Origin: an uncultured Prevotellaceae bacterium | Lineage (GTDB): Bacteria > Bacteroidota > Bacteroidia > Bacteroidales > Bacteroidaceae | NCBI GenBank assembly: GCA_946403615.1 | Contig: CAMJAO010000013.1 | Span: 1 to 18,697 of the forward strand | Direction: 5' to 3' | Length of the DNA stretch: 18,697 nt | Part shown: positions 7,700 through 14,496 of the stretch, in pieces | Layout of the letters: every line of letters starts with the position of its first letter | How positions within the stretch are numbered: the first letter of the stretch is position 1 | The notes under the pieces: model-generated | What the model was told of the DNA's origin: nothing | Database searches by the model: none | The model's input: the letters and a program-made list of their open reading frames with translations, nothing else | Program-made: the position numbers and the translations under genes

Positions 7700-9319
7700 T
7701 TATTTTCCTTTTTGATAGCAGAACTCCTCGATATCGACCCATCCGCCAGTGCGTTTGGTGGCGTAGTTGAATATGGCGAACTTGGAGCCCATGAAGAAGC
7801 GGCGCCAGTCGAAGCGCATGCGGTAGTCATTGCCGATTTTCGTCCATTTTTGGCCGTCGGTGCTGTAATAGAACTGTGCGAGGTCTTTGCCGCCGAAACG
7901 TCCTCCGGGGCGGAAGTCGGCATCCATACGCAGATAAATGACTTTGGATTTACTGCCTTTGAAGAGTTCAACGCTTTCCACATCCTTTACTTCCACCTTT
8001 TCCACCGCTTTGTTGTGCGGATTGAGTGTCACCGACTGTTCGCTCATCGTCAGGGTATATTTCTTACCGTCGCGCTTGACCGTCAGCACGCCCGACTCAT
8101 CGTTGAAGGCCATGAATCCGGCTCGGTCGCCGTCGCGCATATTGCTCACATCCATCACCACATATCCGCTACATGTGGGTCCTTCAGTTCGCTGTGTCAG
8201 TGTATTTGGGGCGAGATAGAGATTGTCTACCACACGGCTGGTCTTCAGGCGCAGATAGCCCGGACGCTCGGTCAACGACCAAGAGGCATCCACGGGATTG
8301 TGATTCCACTGCCAGTGCAGACCGAGGCGCGGTGATGAGAAATCATCGCTATTGACGATAGATGTGGCAGGCTCATGGCTGCGATAGGGACGCATCGTTT
8401 CTGGCACTTTGCCGTCTTCGTCGCCAATCATCGGCCAACCGTCAATCCAACGAACGGGTGAGACTGTGAGCACACGGCCTACACCGCCACGGTCTTGGAA
8501 GATGATGCCATACCAGTCGCCCTCCGGAGTATCGACGATGGTGCCTTGGCCAACGTATGAGAATCCGCCGAATTCAGACTGTAAGATCACATTTTTCTCG
8601 TAGGGTCCGTGGATATCGTCTGCTCGGTAGCACACCTCGCGACGATGACGGCCGGGACCATTCGCCTGGGAAATCATTTGGAGATAGTATTTGCCGTTGT
8701 GCTTGATCATGCGGCTGCCTTCCAAGAGGCCGTTTTCGTCTTTCTCGCGTTCGAAAATCTTCATGTAGGTGCCTTCGATGACGTCGGAGAGGTCTTTTTT
8801 CAATTCCATCAACTCGCCGGTGCCGTAGATGACAAAGACACGGTCGTCGTCGTCGAAGAACAACGAGCAGTCATGGAAATGGCGCATACGCGAGACGAGT
8901 GTCCAGGGACCTTCAGCCTTTTCGGCACTGTAAATGTATGTGTCACCCATCGCACCCTGCTCATTGGGGGCAAAGAGCACATAAAACTTTCCATTGTGGT
9001 ATTTCAGCGAGGTGGCCCACTGACCGCGACCGTAGACAGTGCCCTCTGTTGGCGACAGGTCATATTTGGGCGAGTCGGTCAAACGGTCATAGACATAACT
9101 AACTGTCTCCCAGTTTTTTAAATCACGAGAGCGCATGATGGGCGTGCCCGGCATCAGGTGCATCGTGGTAGAGACGAGATAGAATGTGCCGTCAACTTGA
9201 ATGATATCGGGATCGGGCACATCCGACCACAACATGGGGTTTTGGATGCGCTCCTGCGCCATCACGGTGCTGAGTCCCAGTGACAGCAACGCTACCGCTG
9301 TAACAATCAATCGTTTCAT
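7700..9319 (-). CDS. Secreted GH43 (subfamily 12-like) xylosidase/arabinofuranosidase with C-terminal beta-sandwich
   Basis: The protein has 539 residues with signal peptide 1-21 (VMA|Q). The GH43 propeller covers about 25-310. VPDPDII carries the base Asp36, FHDCSLFFDDD carries Asp150 as pKa modulator, and LLEGSRM carries Glu200 as general acid. WSDVPDPDII and the early STTMHLMPG stretch recall GH43 subfamily 12, whose members are mostly alpha-L-arabinofuranosidases or beta-xylosidases. From about 320 to 535 there is a concanavalin-like beta-sandwich of the type that closes the active site in many two-domain GH43 enzymes (DDFSSPRLGLHWQWNH, then FYYSTDGQKW, then GGWVDIEEF). A short PGGRFGGK loop lies at 471-478. 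It is the third gene of the operon. Family is firm; substrate specificity and subfamily are inference. Confidence 0.88.
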   Translation of the reverse strand: MKRLIVTAVALLSLGLSTVMAQERIQNPMLWSDVPDPDIIQVDGTFYLVSTTMHLMPGTPIMRSRDLKNWETVSYVYDRLTDSPKYDLSPTEGTVYGRGQWATSLKYHNGKFYVLFAPNEQGAMGDTYIYSAEKAEGPWTLVSRMRHFHDCSLFFDDDDRVFVIYGTGELMELKKDLSDVIEGTYMKIFEREKDENGLLEGSRMIKHNGKYYLQMISQANGPGRHRREVCYRADDIHGPYEKNVILQSEFGGFSYVGQGTIVDTPEGDWYGIIFQDRGGVGRVLTVSPVRWIDGWPMIGDEDGKVPETMRPYRSHEPATSIVNSDDFSSPRLGLHWQWNHNPVDASWSLTERPGYLRLKTSRVVDNLYLAPNTLTQRTEGPTCSGYVVMDVSNMRDGDRAGFMAFNDESGVLTVKRDGKKYTLTMSEQSVTLNPHNKAVEKVEVKDVESVELFKGSKSKVIYLRMDADFRPGGRFGGKDLAQFYYSTDGQKWTKIGNDYRMRFDWRRFFMGSKFAIFNYATKRTGGWVDIEEFCYQKGK

Positions 9320-9443
9320 TTTTCTTTTGTTTTTTAGTTATTGGGGTTATTATAGGGCCGAAAATACTTATGATTCATGGCTTTCTGGAGATTCCTGGCT
9401 TTCCTGTCAAGTACTCCCTTTCTTTGAGAGCGGTGACAGGTCT
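9320..9443 (-). other. Intercistronic spacer with a loose inverted repeat
   Basis: This 124-base gap is longer than most in the operon. CCTGTCA (9403-9409) is complementary to TGACAGG (9434-9440) around a 24-base loop just after the stop of the GH43-CBM6 gene, and TGGCTTTC occurs twice nearby (from about 9378 and 9397). There is no T tract or clear promoter box. It may be a processing or pausing structure, or nothing. Confidence 0.3.
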
Positions 9444-12260
9444 TTACTTAAACTCCCACCAGTCGAGACGGGTGTCACCTTTCGCCTGCGAGAAGCAGAT
9501 GTAGAGGTCATGGACACCAGAGGCGTTCTTCACGGCCGTTTTGAATGCGCGGTATTTCTCCACATCGCCTGTGGCATTGACGGTCAGTTGACCGATGACG
9601 GGACCTTCAACACTGTCGAGACGTAAGGTGATGGTGCAACCGCCTGTGGCAGCCGCAGTGATGCTGAACTGTTTGGCTCCACGTCCGAAATCCACACCGC
9701 GCAGACGGATATACTCGCCGTCGTCGATATCGGTGACGTACATGTTGCGGTATCCGGGCGATGCGGGCATGTCTGCCACGATACCTGTGTTGGGGATACC
9801 CATCTTGGCGGATTTCAAGCCATAGCCCCAAGCCATAGTCTCAGCCTCCACACGCTGGAAGGGATTGAACCGTCCGTTCTGGCGTATGGGTTCTTGGTCG
9901 AGCCAGTAAGGCACCTCGGCGATGGTACCGTCGGCATTGTAGGTGATTTCCGTAGCCGAAACGCTGCGGCGCTCATGATGAACGAAGGTGTCGAGGTGCA
10001 TCAGGTCGTAATTCTGACCGAAGATATAGGAGCGTCCTTTGTAATCACAGATGCCGGGATGATTGCCGCGGTCGCGCTGTGTGGGTTGCATGATATAACC
10101 CTTGCTCTCCCAAGGTCCTGTAGGTGAGTCGCTCATGGCGTAACCCAGCGCCTCGGGACAGCAGGTCGTGGCATAACTCAGGTAGTAATGGCCGTTGCGC
10201 TTATAGAACCACGGTCCTTCTTGATAGTGTTCGATATGATAGTCGAGTTTCACAATGTCGCCTTTCAGCGAAATCATGTCATCATTGAGTTTCACATAAT
10301 AGGTGTTGGGGTTGCCCCAATACATATAGGCCTGTCCGTCGGAATCGACAAAGACGGTGGGGTCGATGTCATCCCAATGCTCTTTCTGCCACACCAGCGG
10401 TTTGCCCAGGGGGTCAACGAATGGTCCATATGGTGAATCGCTGACCAGCACACCGATGCCATGGCCGTGAAGCGGCGCATAGAGATAGTATTTGCCGTTG
10501 CGCTCCACGGTCTGGATGGCCCATGCGCCATTGTCACGTGAACGCCAGGAGAAATCCTTGAGCGATGCCACGGCTCCATGCTCGGTCCAGTTGACCATGT
10601 CGGTGGTGGAATACAGCAACCAGTCATACATGAAGAATCCCGCCGAACTGCGCTCGTTGGCATCTGCTATGTGTTCGGGTGAAGAGTCGTGTGAAGTATA
10701 TAAAAATAAGGTATCGCCCACGACAAGCGGCGACGGGTCGGCGGTGTATTTCGTCTGGAAGAGCGGCATGTTCACCTGCTCGAGCGAGCGCATCTCCCAC
10801 CAGTCGAAATTGAACAGTTTCGGACCTTTTCGGCCTTTGAACACGAGATACAGGTCGCGTGTGGTGCGTGCGTTGCCCTCGGCGTCTTTCTCCTTGAGCA
10901 TGGAGATGTCGGTCAGGTCGGTGGTCAAAGTCTGCCAGTTCTCCCATCCGTCTGTGGCAGGCACATGCAGTCGGCCGAGCATGGGACCTGCGATGCTGTC
11001 AACATGGATTTCTATTGTTCCGCCGCGTAGTCCTGATGCTACACGGGCGGTGAAGGTACGGGGCGGTTGTGCTCCGAAGGCCACCTGTTGCAGTTTGATG
11101 TAATCGCCATTGTGTATGTCGCTCACATACACACCCACAGCCTTGTTCTGTTCGGTTTTCACACCACGCGAGAAGGCCATCGTCTCTGCCTCCACACGGC
11201 GGTAGGGGTTGAAGGTGCCCAGCGCCTGCACACCCTCGTCGGTAGGCATGATGGTGGGGAATGTGCCGTCGTCGTTGTATTTGAATTCCTCTACCGCCAC
11301 GCTGCGACCGAATCCGCCGCCCTGCGGCAGTTTGCCAGTGTGATAGAAGAAATAGGAATGTCCTTTGTAGTCAGCCACACCGCAGTGATTGGTAAACGAG
11401 TTGGTCTCGCACAGCGGCATGATCTCACCGGCATAGGTCCACGGGCCTGTCGGAGCGGGCGCTGTGCTGTAACTGATATGCTCGGGCACACCTCCTGCGG
11501 CATAGAGCAGGAAGTACTTTGAGGTTTGAGATTTGAGGTTTGAGGATTGAGATTTCTTGTTTTTTCCTACAGATTTCTGATTTTGGTTTCCGTCTTTAGG
11601 ATTTTTCATCAGCCAGGGCCCTTCCACATAACTGTCTTTGTACTGTTTGCCCTGCACACGTTCGTTCATGGCGGGTGAGCCGAAAGCCTCCTCAGTCATT
11701 GGAAGCATACCCAGTTCGCCCTCGTAGGAAATCATGTCGCGGTTGAGTTTCAGGTAATAGACCCGCGGATTGCCCCACATGAGCCATGCCTGTCCGTCGT
11801 CGTCAATCATCACCGTGGGGTCGATGTGATCCCACGAGCCGTTTTCAAACAGCGGTTTGCCAATGGCGTCGCGGAAGGGTCCCACAGGGGAGTCGCCTAC
11901 CGCCACGCCGATGGCCATGCCTTTCGATATTTTGGAATGGGCACAGATGTACCAGTAAAACTTTCCGTCGCGCTCGATGCACTGTGATGCCCAGGCGCGG
12001 TCGTCAGCCCATGAGAAACTTTCTAAGGCCAGTGGTGAGCCGTGGTCGGTCCAGTTGACCATGTCTTGGGTGGAATAGACGCGCCACTCCTGCATCCAGA
12101 AGAAATCGGCGCCATCCTCGTCATGGCCGGTATAGACATACAGCGTGCCATCATGTACCATCGGTGCGGGGTCGGAGGTGCACCACGTCTGCACAAACGG
12201 GTTTTGGGCTGCCGCAGAGACTGCCGCCGCCAAAAACGCACTTAGAAAGATTTTTCTCAT
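9444..12260 (-). CDS. Four-module arabinoxylan enzyme GH43-CBM6-GH43-CBM6
   Basis: The protein has 938 residues with signal peptide 1-18 (SAAA|Q). Module order: GH43 (about 20-347; base Asp30 in TSDPAP, Asp147 in IDPTV, acid Glu213 in EGPW), CBM6 (about 353-490; starts RVEAETM, ends FDWWEM), GH43 (about 498-795; Asp508 in TADPSP, Asp633 in IDPTV, Glu682 in EGPW), CBM6 (about 802-938; RVEAETM to LDWWEFK). Both catalytic triads are intact, so both propellers may be active. The two halves clearly arose by duplication but have diverged widely. GH43-CBM6 enzymes commonly remove arabinose from arabinoxylan or act as xylosidases. The first GH43 has about 25 extra Lys/Asn/Ser/Gln-rich residues (about 223-248) encoded partly by a heptamer DNA repeat; the second module has no such insert. 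It is the second gene of the operon. Confidence 0.9.
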   Translation of the reverse strand: MRKIFLSAFLAAAVSAAAQNPFVQTWCTSDPAPMVHDGTLYVYTGHDEDGADFFWMQEWRVYSTQDMVNWTDHGSPLALESFSWADDRAWASQCIERDGKFYWYICAHSKISKGMAIGVAVGDSPVGPFRDAIGKPLFENGSWDHIDPTVMIDDDGQAWLMWGNPRVYYLKLNRDMISYEGELGMLPMTEEAFGSPAMNERVQGKQYKDSYVEGPWLMKNPKDGNQNQKSVGKNKKSQSSNLKSQTSKYFLLYAAGGVPEHISYSTAPAPTGPWTYAGEIMPLCETNSFTNHCGVADYKGHSYFFYHTGKLPQGGGFGRSVAVEEFKYNDDGTFPTIMPTDEGVQALGTFNPYRRVEAETMAFSRGVKTEQNKAVGVYVSDIHNGDYIKLQQVAFGAQPPRTFTARVASGLRGGTIEIHVDSIAGPMLGRLHVPATDGWENWQTLTTDLTDISMLKEKDAEGNARTTRDLYLVFKGRKGPKLFNFDWWEMRSLEQVNMPLFQTKYTADPSPLVVGDTLFLYTSHDSSPEHIADANERSSAGFFMYDWLLYSTTDMVNWTEHGAVASLKDFSWRSRDNGAWAIQTVERNGKYYLYAPLHGHGIGVLVSDSPYGPFVDPLGKPLVWQKEHWDDIDPTVFVDSDGQAYMYWGNPNTYYVKLNDDMISLKGDIVKLDYHIEHYQEGPWFYKRNGHYYLSYATTCCPEALGYAMSDSPTGPWESKGYIMQPTQRDRGNHPGICDYKGRSYIFGQNYDLMHLDTFVHHERRSVSATEITYNADGTIAEVPYWLDQEPIRQNGRFNPFQRVEAETMAWGYGLKSAKMGIPNTGIVADMPASPGYRNMYVTDIDDGEYIRLRGVDFGRGAKQFSITAAATGGCTITLRLDSVEGPVIGQLTVNATGDVEKYRAFKTAVKNASGVHDLYICFSQAKGDTRLDWWEFK
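11518..11552. repeat. TTTGAGR heptamer repeat inside a GH43 coding region
   Basis: Five heptamers (TTTGAGG, TTTGAGA, TTTGAGG, TTTGAGG, ATTGAGA) lie within codons about 237-248 of the GH43-CBM6 gene. Three units equal 21 bases, so the frame holds only for copy-number changes in multiples of three. The encoded stretch is Ser/Gln/Lys/Asn-rich and falls between the EGPW general-acid motif and the next propeller strand (YFLLYAAGG). Confidence 0.9.
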
Positions 12261-12282
12261 TGTTTGATAGATTTTAAAGCCA

Positions 12283-12314
12283 AGAGTCTATAGCCGTGAG
12301 TGACTATAGACTCT
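12283..12314 (-). other. Intercistronic stem-loop after the first operon gene
   Basis: AGAGTCTATAG (12283-12293) is exactly complementary to CTATAGACTCT (12304-12314), with a 10-base loop. It starts 7 bases after the stop codon of the two-module esterase gene and ends 22 bases before the next start. No T run follows on the minus strand, so it is more likely an mRNA processing, stability or partial-termination element than a full terminator. Confidence 0.65.
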
Positions 12315-12321
12315 GGCGCGG

Positions 12322-14268
12322 TTATTTGTTCTTGAAAATATGCGGAATGAACTGCCGGAAGCCGCGACGCCAGGTAAGCCATTCATGATGAGTGCCGGGC
12401 GACTCGTAGAAATCGACCTTGATGCCCTGTTCGCGCAAGGAATTGGCCAGATTCTCCGTGCCGAAATTCTCTTCGCTGCCGCAACTGAGGAACACATAGT
12501 GCATCTTCTTGTTGAATTCGTCGGTGCGGGTGAAGATACCGTCATAGGCCGTCTTCACATCCAGTCCGAAGATAGCGCCGCTGAAGGCACCCATGTAAGA
12601 GAACAACTCGGGATGAGTCAGCACCATGTCGAAGGTTTGGTGGCCACCCCATGACAGACCGGCCATGGCGCGGTGCTCGCGGTCGGCGCGAGTGCGGAAA
12701 TTCTTATCAATAGCGGGGATGAGGTCGTTGGTCATCACACCGTAGAACGATGCGCCGTAGTCGCTGAACCCTTGACGGTTGCTGCCGCCACCGGCGAAGT
12801 TGAACGGAGCCTTGATGTCGCCGCTCTCCATCACCACAATCATAGGCACCACTTCGCCCGAAGCAATGAGGTTGTCCATGATGTTCTGCATGAAGCCCTG
12901 TTTCGACCATCCGGTCTCGTCCTCGCCCATGCCATGCTGCAGATAGAGCACGGGGTAGCGTTTCTTTGATTTCTCATACTCGGCGGGTGTATAGACCAAA
13001 GCGCGGCGCCACTCGTTTTTGAAGGTGGAGTAGTATTGGAAACTACGCACCTGACCATGAGCCACGCCCACTTGCGGACGGTAATAGTCGCCTTCGGGAC
13101 CTTCGGGTATCTCGATACCACTGGCTTGCACATTGCAACCGAAGAAGGTGTCGCTGGCAGGGTCAACCACACGTACTCCGTCGATGTAGAGGAAATAGTA
13201 ATGGAAACCTACCACGAGGGGGTCGGTGACACCTGTCCACACGCCTTTCTCGTCGCGGTCGAGGTCATATTTCTTGCTGCAGATATCCACCTGCACACGT
13301 TGTGCGCTGGGAGCATCGACACGGAAATAAGCCTTACGCTCTTTATCTACTTTCGGGAATTCGAAACCCGGGATGGCATAGGGTGAGAGCACGGCATCGG
13401 CGGGAACCTGAATGCCAGGAGCCGCCTCGATACCCAGCAGCGACAACATCTTGTACGCATAGCGTTTGCCCAACTCGCGGTAGCCGGCAGCGTCGAAGTG
13501 CAGGAAGTCGGGGGCATTGGTGCAGCCCTCTGATGAGATGACATGAGAGGTGTGAATGGTTTGCGGCAGGGTCTGGATGATGTCGTTCATCGAAGCGCAA
13601 CGTCCACGGCCACCTGCGCGCACCACCTCACCGGCCAGCAGAGGCACATCCTCGGCGCGGAGGTTGAGGTCGGCTATCAACTGGTGATAGACGTATGCCA
13701 CCTTCTTGGGCCAATCCTTGTCGCCCGTGTTCGACTCGCCCTGATGCAACAAGATGCCCTTGATGACACCGTCCTTCTGAGCCTTTTTGGCCAAGGTGAC
13801 CAGACGTTCGTAGGGATTGTCGTCGTAGGCTTTCAACATACCGGCCATCCACTGCGGAGCGCGTGTCTTCACATACTGGCCGATAGAGTCTTTCATAAAC
13901 GTTTCAATATGGCAACCGCCAATGGCGACGTTGATAACACCGACACGCACATTTTCCGGGAGGTGTTTTACCATTGTGCGGCCAAAATAATCGACGGGAG
14001 TCAGACCTGTATGGTCACGGCAGAGGGGCGGCACGGCGGTGTACCACTCGCCCATCTTACGGTTGCGCTGTGCATCATCCACTGCTGCCATCATCATGAA
14101 GCGCGGATCGACGTTTTCCAAGTCGCGCTGCTCAATACGGGCATTTCCTTCCATGTTCGACTGTCCGAAACACAGGAAGATGTAAAAATTAGGGTCAGCG
14201 GCATGGGCATTCATCGCAAATGCCACAAGCGCTACTGCTAAACAAATTTTTTTGCAAAAACGATTCAT
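12322..14268 (-). CDS. Two-module esterase: SGNH (CE6-like) acetylesterase plus CE1-like feruloyl/acetyl-xylan esterase
   Basis: This exported protein of 648 residues has a signal peptide (about 1-23, AHA|A). The N-terminal half (about 25-280) is an SGNH hydrolase with FGQSNMEG (Ser37), AIGG (115-118), HQGESN (175-180) and a C-terminal FLHFDAAGY (His257), as in sialate O-acetylesterase and CE6 acetyl-xylan esterase families. Residues about 295-400 look like an early-set beta domain common in front of CE1 enzymes. The CE1/esterase-D domain follows, with YLQHG (442-446), nucleophile Ser539 in GLSWGG and His628 in THHEW. The catalytic Asp position appears as Glu600 in GSEENFG. Together the halves would remove acetyl and ferulate decorations from arabinoxylan. 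It is the first gene of the operon, starting about 77 bases after the predicted transcription start. The fusion is intact, with no frameshift. Confidence 0.87.
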   Translation of the reverse strand: MNRFCKKICLAVALVAFAMNAHAADPNFYIFLCFGQSNMEGNARIEQRDLENVDPRFMMMAAVDDAQRNRKMGEWYTAVPPLCRDHTGLTPVDYFGRTMVKHLPENVRVGVINVAIGGCHIETFMKDSIGQYVKTRAPQWMAGMLKAYDDNPYERLVTLAKKAQKDGVIKGILLHQGESNTGDKDWPKKVAYVYHQLIADLNLRAEDVPLLAGEVVRAGGRGRCASMNDIIQTLPQTIHTSHVISSEGCTNAPDFLHFDAAGYRELGKRYAYKMLSLLGIEAAPGIQVPADAVLSPYAIPGFEFPKVDKERKAYFRVDAPSAQRVQVDICSKKYDLDRDEKGVWTGVTDPLVVGFHYYFLYIDGVRVVDPASDTFFGCNVQASGIEIPEGPEGDYYRPQVGVAHGQVRSFQYYSTFKNEWRRALVYTPAEYEKSKKRYPVLYLQHGMGEDETGWSKQGFMQNIMDNLIASGEVVPMIVVMESGDIKAPFNFAGGGSNRQGFSDYGASFYGVMTNDLIPAIDKNFRTRADREHRAMAGLSWGGHQTFDMVLTHPELFSYMGAFSGAIFGLDVKTAYDGIFTRTDEFNKKMHYVFLSCGSEENFGTENLANSLREQGIKVDFYESPGTHHEWLTWRRGFRQFIPHIFKNK

Positions 14269-14350
14269 AAATGCTGAAATATTAAGTTAGAAAATTCTGA
14301 TAAATTCAGTTCAAGACAGGACACAATGCCCCCTTTTGTATATTTTCTTT

Positions 14351-14359
14351 GCAAAAATA
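14351..14359 (-). promoter_or_regulatory. Predicted -7 box of the xylan operon promoter
   Basis: On the minus strand TATTTTTGC fits the Bacteroidetes -7 consensus TAnnTTTG exactly and is identical to the box of the divergent regulator promoter. Transcription would start near 14345, giving a leader of about 77 bases before the ATG complementary to 14266-14268. No convincing TTG lies at the -33 distance, as expected for a promoter that needs an activator. Confidence 0.55.
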
Positions 14360-14390
14360 AAATATTCTGACGTAAATTAACTTTCAGCCT

Positions 14391-14417
14391 GTTACACGAA
14401 ATGTTCAATATGTTACA
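14391..14417. promoter_or_regulatory. GTTACA direct repeat, candidate regulator operator
   Basis: GTTACA occurs at 14391-14396 and 14412-14417, 21 bp apart, i.e. two helical turns on the same face. TGACGT also occurs twice, at 14368-14373 and 14431-14436. The GTTACA pair lies about 46-72 bases upstream of the predicted operon start, where AraC-type activators usually bind. No other reason for the repeat is visible. The link to the HTCS is inference. Confidence 0.4.
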
Positions 14418-14441
14418 TAAACAAAAAAAATGACGTTTTAC

Positions 14442-14473
14442 TTGGCAAATGTTTTTTTTTGCAGTATTTTTGC
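14442..14473 (+). promoter_or_regulatory. Promoter of the HTCS regulator gene
   Basis: TTG (14442-14444) and TATTTTTGC (14465-14473) are separated by 20 bases and match the Bacteroidetes -33/-7 promoter well. Transcription would start near 14478, about 19 bases before the ATG at 14497. This rules against the upstream in-frame ATG at 14449, which lies within the promoter itself. Confidence 0.7.
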
Positions 14474-14496
14474 AACATCATTACATTCTGCTAAAC

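Noticed and set aside
13543..14241. 232-codon plus-strand open frame
   Set aside because: Antisense to the SGNH domain with its GQSNM and HQGES motifs.
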